Shown here in pieces: positions 45,326 through 54,179 of a DNA stretch of 64,000 nt (the stretch's first letter is position 1; each line of letters begins with the position of its first letter). The position numbers were made by a program, and so were the translations under genes. Below the pieces are notes generated by a model. The model did not search any database, was not told the origin of the DNA, and was given only the letters and a program-made list of their open reading frames with translations. The stretch comes from Microvirga ossetica (GTDB taxonomy: Bacteria; Pseudomonadota; Alphaproteobacteria; Rhizobiales; Beijerinckiaceae): contig NZ_CP016616.1 in NCBI RefSeq assembly GCF_002741015.1, forward strand, positions 5,420,501 through 5,484,500, read 5' to 3'.

Positions 45326-47042
45326 AGATACTGTCGGCGAATTCCCTGTTGGCTATTCAGCAAGAGGAGGAATCCATGAGCCTTCATCCCGAGCCGATTG
45401 GTGAGATCCCGGCCGAGACCGTGCGAGTCGCCCGGGCAGCTTTCCCTAAGGGCAACATTGTGACCCGGCTCCGGGATGAATTTAGCATCCTCTACCAGGA
45501 TGAGGACTTCCGACGGTTCTACCCGAGCCGGGGGCAACCCGCCCTTGCGCCGTGGCGGCTGGCTTTGATCACGATCTTCCAGTTCCTCGAGCACCTCAGC
45601 GATCGACAAGCCGCTGACGCTGTCCGGGCCCGGATCGACTGGAAGTACGCCCTGGGGCTCGAGCTGACTGATCCCGGGTTCCACTTCAGCGTGCTCACCG
45701 AATTTCGGGCCCGCCTTGTCGCCGGCCAGGCCGAGCATCTGCTGTTGGACACCATGCTCGAGCGGTTCAAGGCCCGCGGTCTGATCAAAGCGCGCGGCAA
45801 GCAACGCACCGACAGCACGCATGTGTTGGGGGCCGTGCATGACCTCCATCTTCTGGAACTCGTCGCTGAGACGCTGCGCGCCACTCTCGATGATCTGGCC
45901 GCCGTTGTTCCGGACTGGGTTCGCGTGATCGCTCAGCCGGCTTGGTTCGAGCGCTATGCACATCGCATTGAGGACTATCGTCTGCCCAAGAGCCGGGAGA
46001 AGCGTGAAGCTCTCTCGCTGGAGATTGGCACGGACGGGTTCTTCCTGCTCGACGCCTTGGACGATGCGAGCGCACCGGCTGCGGCGCGAGCGGTGCCGAT
46101 GGTGCAGACGCTGCGCGACGTGTGGCGGGTGCATTACGCACGGGACGATGGGCGGCCGCGCTGGCGGGCTGGAGCGGAACTGCCACCGGTCGGCGAACGG
46201 CTGCAGTCGCCCTATGATCCCGAGATGCATTACTGCACAAAGCGTCAGATGGAGTGGTCCGGCTACAAGGTCCATGTCACCGAGACCTGCGATGACGATG
46301 CCGCGCACCTGATCACGCACGTCAAGACCTGCCCGGCGATGGAGCAAGACATGACGAGCACGGCCGAGATCCATGCGTGCCTGGCCGCCAAAGGCCTCCT
46401 GCCTTCTGAGCATTACGTGGACTCGGCCTACATTGATGCGGCCCTGTTGGTCAGCAGCCGGCAAGACCACGGGATCTCGCTCGAGGGGCCGGTGCGGGGC
46501 GTATCGTCCTGGCAGGCCCGCACGGGACAGGGATATGATCTGCCCAACTTCGTGATCGACTGGGAGCGCGAACAAGTGACCTGCCCACAGGGTAAGGTCT
46601 CCGCGACTTGGCGCGTCGCGCGCAGAGAGGATGGGAGCCCGCGCATCAATGCCGTGTTCAGCCGCTCTGATTGTGGAGCCTGCGCCGTCAGAGCGCTGTG
46701 CACGCCCGCGAAGGAAGCCCGCCGCGCCGTCTACTTCCACACGCGCCAAGAGTACGAGGCATTGAATGCAGCCCGATCCCGGATGCACGATCCAACATGG
46801 AAGGAGCGGTATCATATCCGGGCTGGCGTCGAGGGCACGCTCTCACAGGGTGTGCGGGGATTCGGAATGCGCCGGAGCTGGTATATCGGGCTCCTGAAGA
46901 CCGGCCTCCAGGAGGTGTGTTCGGCGGCTGCGATGAACGTCTTGCGGGTCGTACACTGGTTGGACGGATGGCCGCGCACCAAGACGCGCGTGACCCGCTT
47001 TGCTGCGTTGGCGCCAGCCCTCTGAATTCGCCGACAGTATCT
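45326..47042. mobile_element. Intact IS1182-family insertion sequence
   Basis: 1717 bp. The ends are perfect 19-bp inverted repeats, AGATACTGTCGGCGAATTC at 45326-45344 and its complement at 47024-47042. The flanks CTTCGC (45320-45325) and CTTCGC (47043-47048) are identical, a 6-bp target duplication, so the copy inserted recently. Confidence 0.92.
45376..47025 (+). CDS. IS1182-family transposase
   Basis: 549 aa, intact. ATG 45376 follows AGGAGGAATCC. N-terminal DUF772-type helices (PWRLALITIFQFLEHLSDRQ, DWKYALGLELTDPGFHFS), then the DDE catalytic core with QRTDSTHVLGAV (first Asp), VDSAYIDAALLV and RAGVEGTLSQGVRGFGMRRSWYIG (Glu). The stop codon lies inside the right inverted repeat. An older fragment of a relative is at 21651-22095. 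Confidence 0.95.
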   Translation: MSLHPEPIGEIPAETVRVARAAFPKGNIVTRLRDEFSILYQDEDFRRFYPSRGQPALAPWRLALITIFQFLEHLSDRQAADAVRARIDWKYALGLELTDPGFHFSVLTEFRARLVAGQAEHLLLDTMLERFKARGLIKARGKQRTDSTHVLGAVHDLHLLELVAETLRATLDDLAAVVPDWVRVIAQPAWFERYAHRIEDYRLPKSREKREALSLEIGTDGFFLLDALDDASAPAAARAVPMVQTLRDVWRVHYARDDGRPRWRAGAELPPVGERLQSPYDPEMHYCTKRQMEWSGYKVHVTETCDDDAAHLITHVKTCPAMEQDMTSTAEIHACLAAKGLLPSEHYVDSAYIDAALLVSSRQDHGISLEGPVRGVSSWQARTGQGYDLPNFVIDWEREQVTCPQGKVSATWRVARREDGSPRINAVFSRSDCGACAVRALCTPAKEARRAVYFHTRQEYEALNAARSRMHDPTWKERYHIRAGVEGTLSQGVRGFGMRRSWYIGLLKTGLQEVCSAAAMNVLRVVHWLDGWPRTKTRVTRFAALAPAL

Positions 47043-47227
47043 CTTCGCATAGCGGGTCACCGAATTTGCACCGTACCGAACGAGCGGGAACCGCGTTGTG
47101 TTTGATGTGCAGACAAGGCGCATGGCGTGCCGTCAAACACGTTCTACCCGTCTGCCCTAACCCCGGTGACCGTCGGTGTCCTTGTGCTCTCAAGGTCGGC
47201 CATCCCCCGTCCCCACAGGAGATCACG

Positions 47228-48190
47228 ATGACGTCTACCGCATACCCTGACACTCCACGCTCGCGGGGCAACACCGACGCCCCTCACATCAGTGGGGTCA
47301 CACCCGCCGAGGATGCCCGCACGATCCTGATCAACAAGGTCTCGTGGGGCGCCGTTCTGGCCGGCGTCGTCACGGGCCTCGTCGCACAGCTCGTCCTCAA
47401 CATGATCGGGATCGGCATCGGCGCTTCGACGCTCGATCCCATGACCGGCGACAACCCGGCCGTCAGCAGCTTCTCGATCGGAGCCGGGATCTGGTGGGCG
47501 TTGTCAGGCATCGTCGCTGCCTTCATCGGTGGCTACGTCGCGAGCCGCCTGTCGGGGCAGCCAAAGGCATCGACCGGTGGCTGGCATGGCCTGACCACCT
47601 GGGCGATGACCACGCTGGTGATCTTCTATCTGCTGAGCACGGCAGTCGGCGGTCTCGTCGGCGGCGCGTTCAACACGGTCAGCGGTGCCCTGGGCGGTCT
47701 TGGTCGCACGGCGACATCAGTGGCCCAGACGGCCGCACCGGCGCTGGCTAATAGCACCGACCCGTTCGCCTCGATCGAGCAGTCGCTGCGCGGCTCGACC
47801 GGCAACGATCCGGCCGCCTTGCGGGATACGGCCATCGCCAGCATGCGTGCATTGGTGACCGGCAACCAGGCCCAAGCCAACGATGCCCGCGAGCAGGCCG
47901 CCCAGGCACTCGCCCGTTCGCAGAACATTCCGATCGAGGAGGCACGCACCCGCGTTGCAGGTTACGAAAAGCAGTATCGCGAGACGGCGGACCGGGCCAA
48001 GCAGCAGGCGACGCAGGCTGCCGACACGGCCGCCAAGGCCGTCTCTCGCGGAGCCCTTCTCGCCAGCCTCGCCCTTCTTCTCGGCGCCCTGGCAGCCTGG
48101 TTCGGCGGACGCCTCGGTGCGGTCGATCCGACCATCACAGCGCGGTTCCTGACCACGCGGGGCAGCAGCTCCACCAACAGGACGGCATGA
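47228..48190 (+). CDS. Four-helix membrane protein of the PhnA-like/TIGR04086 type
   Basis: 320 aa. Hydrophobic helices at about residues 42-65, 85-105, 120-145 and 285-305, with a long Gln/Ala-rich amphipathic coil between (residues 180-280). Similar proteins are found in rhizobial stress clusters and are often annotated PhnA-like without evidence for phosphonate metabolism. Starts 180 bases after the IS1182 end. Confidence 0.65.
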   Translation: MTSTAYPDTPRSRGNTDAPHISGVTPAEDARTILINKVSWGAVLAGVVTGLVAQLVLNMIGIGIGASTLDPMTGDNPAVSSFSIGAGIWWALSGIVAAFIGGYVASRLSGQPKASTGGWHGLTTWAMTTLVIFYLLSTAVGGLVGGAFNTVSGALGGLGRTATSVAQTAAPALANSTDPFASIEQSLRGSTGNDPAALRDTAIASMRALVTGNQAQANDAREQAAQALARSQNIPIEEARTRVAGYEKQYRETADRAKQQATQAADTAAKAVSRGALLASLALLLGALAAWFGGRLGAVDPTITARFLTTRGSSSTNRTA

Positions 48191-48208
48191 GCTGACAGCC
48201 AACATTTC

Positions 48209-48286
48209 GATCAGCCGACACCGTTACGTCGGCTGATCCAATCCACACCGCCCGATCGGCCGACACCGATGTGTCGACTGATCGGG
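48209..48286. repeat. Two adjacent, related hairpins
   Basis: The first is a perfect 11-bp stem GATCAGCCGAC (48209-48219) / GTCGGCTGATC (48228-48238). The second is a 16-bp stem, two mismatched positions, 48251-48266 / 48271-48286 (CCCGATCGG...). Both have GCCGAC-like arms, and they fill the gap between the membrane protein and the YsnF gene. No T run; possible mRNA-processing or transcription-attenuation hairpins. Confidence 0.6.
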
Positions 48287-48312
48287 CCCTTCCAAATCAC
48301 GGAGATATCACG

Positions 48313-49164
48313 ATGACCCAACAAACCATGACGGCCCTCTTCGACGATCGCAGCGATGCCATGAAGGCGATCGACGAACTTGTCCGCGCCGGCGTGTCGC
48401 GCACCAGCATCACGCTGATGCCGGAGAACGAGAGCGCCTCATCCCCTGTGACGGGCTCGTCCTACGACACCGACCGTGATGAGAAGGGCTTCTTCGCCTC
48501 GCTGGGCGACTTCTTGCTGCCCGACGAGGATCGCTCCACCTATGCCGAAGCCATGCACCGCGGCAGCTCTATGGTGACCGTCATGGTTGATCCGGCCCAG
48601 GCCGAGCGCGCCGAGGACATTCTCGAGGAATACGGCACCGTCGACCTGGAGGAGCGCGAGAGCGCATGGCGCGCCGAAGGCTGGCAGGGCTATACGCCAG
48701 GAACCACTGCCATGAATGTTGCGACAACCAGGGAGGCGAACGTACCCACCACAGGCCGAGTGGCGGGTGCTGGCGAGGAGGTCATCCCGGTGGTCGAGGA
48801 GCAGCTCCGCGTCGGCAAGCGGGATGTCAGCCGGGGCCGTGTCAAGGTACGCAGCTACGTAGTCGAGACACCGGTGAGCGAGCAGGTCAGCCTGCGGACC
48901 GAGAGCGTCCACGTCGAGCGTCGCCCTGTTGATCGCGCCGCGGCGGTCGGGGACGATGCGTTCCGCGAGCGCACAATCGAAGCTCGAGCAACTTCGGAAG
49001 AGGCCGTGGTCTCGAAGGAAGCTCGCGTCACCGGCGAGGTGGTGGTCAAGAAGGGCGTCGAACAGCGCACCGAGACCGTGTCGGACAAGGTCCGCTCGAC
49101 CAAGGTCGATGTCGAGGACGATCGGGTCGCGACGGACAAGGCCACGTTGAAGCGCTCGGTCTGA
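48313..49164 (+). CDS. General stress protein with YsnF/DUF2382 domain
   Basis: 283 aa. The N-terminal 17M-like fold (MTALFDDRSDAMKAIDELV) is followed by DUF2382 (VIPVVEEQLRVGKRDVSRG, VVETPVSEQVSLRTESVHVERRPVD) and a charged tail of repeated VxxEAxV segments. ATG 48313 with GGAGAT upstream. Its downstream neighbours are YidB-like and DUF892 genes on the same strand. Confidence 0.88.
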   Translation: MTQQTMTALFDDRSDAMKAIDELVRAGVSRTSITLMPENESASSPVTGSSYDTDRDEKGFFASLGDFLLPDEDRSTYAEAMHRGSSMVTVMVDPAQAERAEDILEEYGTVDLEERESAWRAEGWQGYTPGTTAMNVATTREANVPTTGRVAGAGEEVIPVVEEQLRVGKRDVSRGRVKVRSYVVETPVSEQVSLRTESVHVERRPVDRAAAVGDDAFRERTIEARATSEEAVVSKEARVTGEVVVKKGVEQRTETVSDKVRSTKVDVEDDRVATDKATLKRSV

Positions 49165-49223
49165 GCCTTGCGGGGCGGACCCGACCGGGTCCGCCCCCAC
49201 TCACCCGATACGGAGAACAACAG

Positions 49224-49628
49224 GTGCAGTTCCTCGATGAGGCCGCCCGCGGCATTTACGGACCATCGGCGAGCAGCATCGATCCCTCCTCGCCGATCGC
49301 GGTCGCTGTCGGTGCCCTCCTGACATCACGAGGCGGCAAGGAGCATGGCGAAGGACTCCGCCAGCTCCTCGATCGCTTTATCCACTGCGGCCACGGCGCG
49401 ATCGCTCAATCCTGGGTCGGCCTGGGCGACAACCAGCCGGTCACGCCGAACCATCTCGAGGAGGCCCTCGGTCCGGCAACGATCTACGCCCTTGCGCGCC
49501 AGTCCGGCCTTCCAAGCCAGGAGCTGCTCACGGAACTCTCCCGGCACCTGCCCGGTATCGTCGATAAGCTGACGCCGTTGGGTCAGGTGCCGGACGCACA
49601 CAAGACGCATCAACCACCAGAACCATGA
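49224..49628 (+). CDS. YidB/DUF937-like protein
   Basis: 134 aa from GTG 49224 (GGAG upstream). Conserved DUF937 features: LLDRFIHCGHGAIAQSWVGLGDNQPVTP and LPGIVDKLTPLGQVP. A small stress-associated helical protein; function unknown. Stop 7 bases before the DUF892 gene, so co-transcribed. Confidence 0.85.
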   Translation: MQFLDEAARGIYGPSASSIDPSSPIAVAVGALLTSRGGKEHGEGLRQLLDRFIHCGHGAIAQSWVGLGDNQPVTPNHLEEALGPATIYALARQSGLPSQELLTELSRHLPGIVDKLTPLGQVPDAHKTHQPPEP

Positions 49629-49635
49629 GGACATC

Positions 49636-50136
49636 ATGCAAACGATCAAGGACCTGCTCATCGAAGAGATGAGAGACACCTACAGCTCCGAGACCCAGAT
49701 TCTGGAAGGTCTCGGCGCCATGGCCGAGGCCGCCACGTCCCCGAACCTCAAGCAGGCGTTCCAAACGCATCGCCAGGAGACAGCGAATCAGGTCGAGCGC
49801 CTCAAGCAGGCTTTCGAGCACCTGGGAGCCGATCCCGATGGCAACACCTGCGAAGCCACGCAAGGTCTGATCGCAGAGGCGGAAGAGGTGATGGAGGAGG
49901 GGCTTCCGAGCGAGCTGCTCGACGTGGCGCTCGTCATGGCAGCGCAGAAGGTCGAGCATTACGAGATCGCCAGCTACGGCTCATTGAAGACCATCGCGCA
50001 GGATTGCGGAGAGAGCGAGGTGGCGGTGCTGCTTGGACAGACCCTGGAGGAGGAGAAGGCGACCGACGAGAAGCTGACACGGCTCGCAGAGACCGAGATC
50101 AACAAGACGGCCGTTGCCGCCTCCCCATCCGCTTGA
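49636..50136 (+). CDS. DUF892 ferritin-like protein (YciE/YciF type)
   Basis: 166 aa. It starts LLIEEMRDTYSSETQIL and has EHYEIASYGSLKTIAQ, the two halves of the four-helix ferritin-like bundle with Glu/His metal ligands. These proteins are stress-inducible, with no proven activity. Followed by a strong hairpin terminator. Confidence 0.9.
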   Translation: MQTIKDLLIEEMRDTYSSETQILEGLGAMAEAATSPNLKQAFQTHRQETANQVERLKQAFEHLGADPDGNTCEATQGLIAEAEEVMEEGLPSELLDVALVMAAQKVEHYEIASYGSLKTIAQDCGESEVAVLLGQTLEEEKATDEKLTRLAETEINKTAVAASPSA

Positions 50137-50151
50137 TCCAACGTTATTGAA

Positions 50152-50198
50152 AGCAGGCGCTTCCTCGCTTCGCAGCGACGCAAGCGCCTGCTCTTCTT
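50152..50198 (+). terminator. Hairpin terminator of the YsnF-YidB-DUF892 operon
   Basis: The stem AGCAGGCGCTT (50152-50162) pairs with AAGCGCCTGCT (50182-50192), followed by CTTCTT. 16 bases after the DUF892 stop. Confidence 0.75.
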
Positions 50199-50221
50199 GA
50201 GCGAGTAAAAGGTATTAAACC

Positions 50222-50656
50222 ATGCGCGAGCCCACCTCCGGGAGTATCGAGATGAGTGAGACCGACAAGTCCGACACGCTCGTGATCCCGATCGTCGAGG
50301 AGGAGGCCAGGATCGCCAAGCGGCAGGTGGCGAGCGGCAGGGTCATCGTGAAGACCACCGTCGACACCGAGGAGCGCATCCTCAAGGAGATGCTGTCGCT
50401 GGAAACGGTCGAGGTCGAACGCATTCCCGTCAACCGCGTCGTCGATACCATTCCGCAGATCCGCACGGACGGTGACGTCACGATCGTTCCCGTGTTCGAG
50501 GAGCGCCTCGTCGTCGAGAAGCAACTCGTGCTGGTGGAGGAGGTCCGAATCCGCCGCACCGCATCGGTCGAGAACGTCGAGGTGCCCATAACGCTGCGCA
50601 AGGAGCACGCGGCCGTCGAGCGTCTCGACGGCTCGGGCGAGCCGATCACGGAGTGA
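50222..50656 (+). CDS. Short DUF2382 (YsnF) protein
   Basis: 144 aa consisting mainly of the DUF2382 domain: LVIPIVEEEARIAKRQVASG, VEVERIPVNRVVD and VPVFEERLVVEKQLVLVEEV. It lacks the N-terminal domains of the two relatives in this window. ATG 50222 (AAAGG 9 bases upstream) or ATG 50252. Downstream is a decayed hybrid kinase. Confidence 0.85.
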   Translation: MREPTSGSIEMSETDKSDTLVIPIVEEEARIAKRQVASGRVIVKTTVDTEERILKEMLSLETVEVERIPVNRVVDTIPQIRTDGDVTIVPVFEERLVVEKQLVLVEEVRIRRTASVENVEVPITLRKEHAAVERLDGSGEPITE

Positions 50657-50697
50657 GTTGACCTTGGGGCTGACATCCTGAGCGGCTTGCGAGAGAA

Positions 50698-51553
50698 GGA
50701 TGTTCCGCTGTTCGAACCAACGGCGGAACCCTGAGCGTTTTTCGCCCGTTGCCAACGACCAAGGTGCAGGCTTCGACGGCGCGCGGCAGCAGGCGCGCGA
50801 CGCCATAGACGGCGAGGGCCGGATCACGATCTCGGTGCGGCCAGTCCGAGGAAATGCCCGCCGTTCGCACGCATGGGGCGGTGCCTGCGCCTTACGTGGC
50901 GGTATCGATCAGCGACACCGGATTCGGCATCCCCGTTGGTCAGCTCGACCGGATCTTCGAGCCGTTCTTCACCACCAAGGGCGTCGGCCAGGGAACCGGC
51001 CTCGGCCTGCCGCAGGTGTTCGGCTTCGCCAAGCAGTCGGACGGCGAGGTGGTGGTCGAGAATACGGGTCGGCCAAGGCACTACCTTGACGCTGCACCTG
51101 CCCCGTGCCCCGGCCCCGGTTGGGGCAACGGCGGCTGCGGCGGAGACGTAGTCGACCGAGGATGGGGGCGGCACCTGCGTTCTGGTGGTCGAGGACAACC
51201 GCGACGTCGGCGCCTTCGTGACCCAGACGCTGGCCGAGCTGGGCTACCGCACGCACTGGGTCGAGAACGCCGAAGCGGCGCTCGACGAGTTGGCGGCGTC
51301 ACCGGGCGCGCATGAGATCGTGTTCTCGGACGTGGTGATGCCAGGCATGAACGGGGTCGAGCTGGCCCGCGAGGTGCAGCGGCTCTACCCGGACCTGCCA
51401 CTTGTGTTGACGAGCGGCTACAGCCACGTGCTCGCCCAGGAGGGCGGGCACGGCTTCGAGCTGTTGCAGAAGCCGTATTCGGTCGAGGCACTTTCGCGCG
51501 TGCTGCGCAAGGCGGCGTCCCAGAGGCGGTGCCGGCAATCACGGACCAGGTAG
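50698..51553 (+). pseudogene. Hybrid histidine kinase, C-terminal remnant with frameshifts and a TAG
   Basis: Pieces of an ATPase domain in different frames: [16 protein letters not shown], then [13 protein letters not shown] and [22 protein letters not shown], then [21 protein letters not shown] at about 51150 separates it from a receiver domain ([53 protein letters not shown]). The receiver frame from 51185 is still intact and could be expressed on its own. At least two frameshifts plus the stop show loss of function of the kinase. Confidence 0.85.
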
Positions 51554-51876
51554 CATAAGCCGAAAGCTCCCCGATACTCCTCGGCCCAACGAGCTTGGTC
51601 CGCTTCGACGTTAGGAGGCGACGTTCGTTGGGCCGCTAGAAGGAGTATGTTTGACCCACTGCGGACCTTCCTGGCTCAGACCCAATATCCTTGAACCCTG
51701 CGAGATTACCGCCTGGGCAGGAGTTGTCCCGCAAAGGCGAGCCTTTCGGTCCGGAACGCGTCCAGCCGATGATAGACAGGCACCAATGACGGGCGGGATG
51801 ACTAGGACGCTGATCGGCTGGGCCTGCCCCAGTCATCCGGCCCGTGTTGGACCTCCTCTTGGTCTTGCACTCGTGC
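51554..51876. other. No gene seen (320 bp)
   Basis: Short spacer between the kinase remnant and the convergent oxidoreductase. No coding signal. Confidence 0.4.
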
Positions 51877-52950
51877 CTAGTAGAGGGTTGCAAGAGCCTC
51901 GCGCGTAAAATCACGCAACTGCTCGGAGCGGCCTTCGCGGATTTTCGTCGGCCATTGCGGGTCGGACAGGATGGCCCGTCCCACAGCGACCAGATCGAAG
52001 TCACCGCGCTCGAACCGGCGCAGCAACTCGTCTAGGGAGCTTGGGTGCGAGCTTTCGCCCTGGAAGGCCGCGATGAACTCGCCCGACAGACCCACGGAGC
52101 CGACCGTGATCGTAGCCTTGCCGGTCAGCTTCTTGGCCCACCCGGCGAAGTTGAGATCCGAGCCTTCGAACTCCGGTTGCCAGAACCGCCGCTGCGAGCA
52201 ATGGAAGATGTCAACTCCAGCCTCTGCGAGTGGTGTGAGCCAAGCCTCCATCTCCTCCGGCATCTTGGCGAGCTTGACGGCAAAGTCTTGCTGCTTCCAC
52301 TGCGACAGCCGCAGGATCACGACAGTCTCCTCGCCGACAGCAGCGCGAACCGCCTTCACCACCTCGACCGCGAAGCGGCTGCGCTCGGGCAAGGTCGCCC
52401 CGCCCCAGGGATCGGTGCGCTTGTTCATGCCGGCCCAGAGGAACTGGTCGATCAGGTAGCCGTGAGCGCCGTGGATCTCGATTGCATCGAAGCCAAGCCG
52501 CTTCGCTTCGCCCGCCGCGCGGCCGAAGGCGGCAATGGTGTCGGCGATGTCCCGGTCGGTCATCTCGGGTCCGGTTTTCTCACCGGGGACAACGAGCCCG
52601 GAGGGACCCTCGAACGGTACAGGGGGCATCCAACCGGAGGCATGCGGGCGCATGACGCCCACGTGCCAGATCTGCGGTGCCATGGCGCCACCGGCGGCGT
52701 GCACCTGATCGATGACACGCTGCCAGCCCTCAAGCGCTGGCCCGCCGTGGAAATGCGGCACGTCGGGATCATTCGATGAGGCTGGCCTGTCGATCACAGT
52801 GCCCTCCGAGATGATCAGGCCGACCTCACCAGCGCGCCGGGCGTAGTAGGCCGCAACGTCAGGCGTCGGGATCCCGTTCGGTGAGAAGGATCGGGTCATA
52901 GGAGCCATGACGATCCGGTTCTTCAGCGTGAGCGACTTGAGGGTGAAGAT
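51877..52950 (-). pseudogene. Old yellow enzyme (alkene reductase), 5' end removed by IS110
   Basis: 358 residues of an NADH:flavin oxidoreductase: FTLKSLTLKNRIVMAPMTRS at the beginning, DAIEIHGAHGYLIDQFLW (active-site His/His) and FDLVAVGRAILSDPQWP near the end. The frame enters the IS110 at about 52950, so the natural start codon and the first ~5-8 residues are gone. The remaining enzyme is almost complete; a GTG/ATG inside the IS (frame open to 53022) could produce a chimaeric protein. Members reduce activated alkenes and quinones with FMN. Confidence 0.85.
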
Positions 52951-52953
52951 GCT

Positions 52954-53017
52954 ATGGGGCGTCCGGCGAGAACGATGGCATCCTTGGCGCCGGTCACGAA
53001 CCGATGGAGCGCCCCAT
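52954..53017 (+). repeat. Inverted repeat linking IS110 left end and transposase start codon
   Basis: ATGGGGCG (52954-52961) is the complement of CGCCCCAT (53010-53017), whose last bases include the transposase ATG 53016. The intervening 48 bases include GATGGCATC, also self-complementary in part. Such a stem could mask the start codon or be part of the element's non-coding RNA. Confidence 0.55.
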
Positions 53018-54179
53018 GGCAAAGCCAGACGATCTCAGCCGATCCCTCACCCCCTTCGAGCAGAGCAGCACGCTCGTCGCCGTTATCGAGATGAGCCTGT
53101 CAAGCTGGCTCGTCGCCGGGATTGTGCCGGGACTTGATCGCCATCCCTTGAAGAAGCTTGGCGCCGACGAGGACGCCCTGCTGCGATTGCTCCAGCGCTG
53201 GCGCGACAAGGCGGTCACGGCCGGGTGCACGATCACCCGCATTGCGGTCGCCTTTGAGGCCGGCCGTGATGGCTTTTGGCTCGCGCGCTGGCTTCGGGCA
53301 CACGACGTCGAGACTTACGTGATCCATCCCACGGGTGTGGCGGTGTCGCGCGAACACCGGCGGGCCAAGACCGACCGGATCGACACGGCCCTGCTGAAGC
53401 GTGCCTTCCTCGGCTGGCTGCGTGGCGAACCAGATCATTGCCACATGACAGCGATTCCCACTCCCGAGCAGGAAGACGACAAGCGCCCGAGCCGTGAGCG
53501 CGAGACCCTGATCCGTGAGCACACGCGCATCATCAATCGGATGAAGGCGTGTCTGGTTCGCTGGGGCATCCGCAATTTCAAGCCGACGTTGCGCCAGGCA
53601 CCAGAGCGTCTCGAAGCGCTACGCACGCCCGAGGGCATGCCTTTACCGCCCAACACCCTGGCCGAGATGCGCCGCGATATGGCACGCCTGCACCTCATCA
53701 AGGACCAGATCAAGGCGATCGCGGCGGATCGTGTGCGGCGCCTGGGCCAAGCGTCCGCTGACCGGCCACAGGCGATGAGCCGGATGTTGGCGCGTGTCAT
53801 CGGCGTTGGAATTGAGACTGCCGACATGCTCGTGCATGAGATCTTGTCGCGGCACTTACGCGATCGCAGGGCGGTGGCGCGCTACGCGGGCCTCACCGGC
53901 GCGCCCGACGAGAGTGGCAAGCGTCGGCGTGAGAAAGGCCTTGCCCGAGCCGGCAACGCGCGGGTACGCCACGGCATGATCCAGTTGGCATGGCGTTTCC
54001 TGCGATTCCAGAAGGCCAGCGCCCTGACCCAATGGTTCCATGCCCGAACGGCCGATGGACGCGGCGGCACACGTAAGACGATGATCGTGGCGCTGGCGCG
54101 TAAGCTTCTCATCGCCTTCTGGCGTCTTGTTGCGACCGGCGAGGTGCCGCAGGGCGTCGTCTTGCGCCCGGTGCCATGA
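53016..54179 (+). CDS. IS110-family (DEDD) transposase
   Basis: 387 aa from ATG 53016 (GGAG 6 bases upstream). An N-terminal RuvC-like DEDD domain (VAVIEMSLSSWLVAG, VAFEAGRDGFWLARWL, HRRAKTDRIDTALLKRA) and the C-terminal transposase_20 domain with VGIETADMLVHEI, YAGLTGAPDESG and ARAGNARVRHGMIQLAWRFL. These recombinases use an element-encoded bridge/seek RNA to pair with target DNA. Intact. Confidence 0.93.
   Translation: MAKPDDLSRSLTPFEQSSTLVAVIEMSLSSWLVAGIVPGLDRHPLKKLGADEDALLRLLQRWRDKAVTAGCTITRIAVAFEAGRDGFWLARWLRAHDVETYVIHPTGVAVSREHRRAKTDRIDTALLKRAFLGWLRGEPDHCHMTAIPTPEQEDDKRPSRERETLIREHTRIINRMKACLVRWGIRNFKPTLRQAPERLEALRTPEGMPLPPNTLAEMRRDMARLHLIKDQIKAIAADRVRRLGQASADRPQAMSRMLARVIGVGIETADMLVHEILSRHLRDRRAVARYAGLTGAPDESGKRRREKGLARAGNARVRHGMIQLAWRFLRFQKASALTQWFHARTADGRGGTRKTMIVALARKLLIAFWRLVATGEVPQGVVLRPVP

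Noticed and set aside
44902..46815. 637-residue frame antisense to the IS1182 transposase
   Set aside because: A shadow of the transposase with no recognisable domain.
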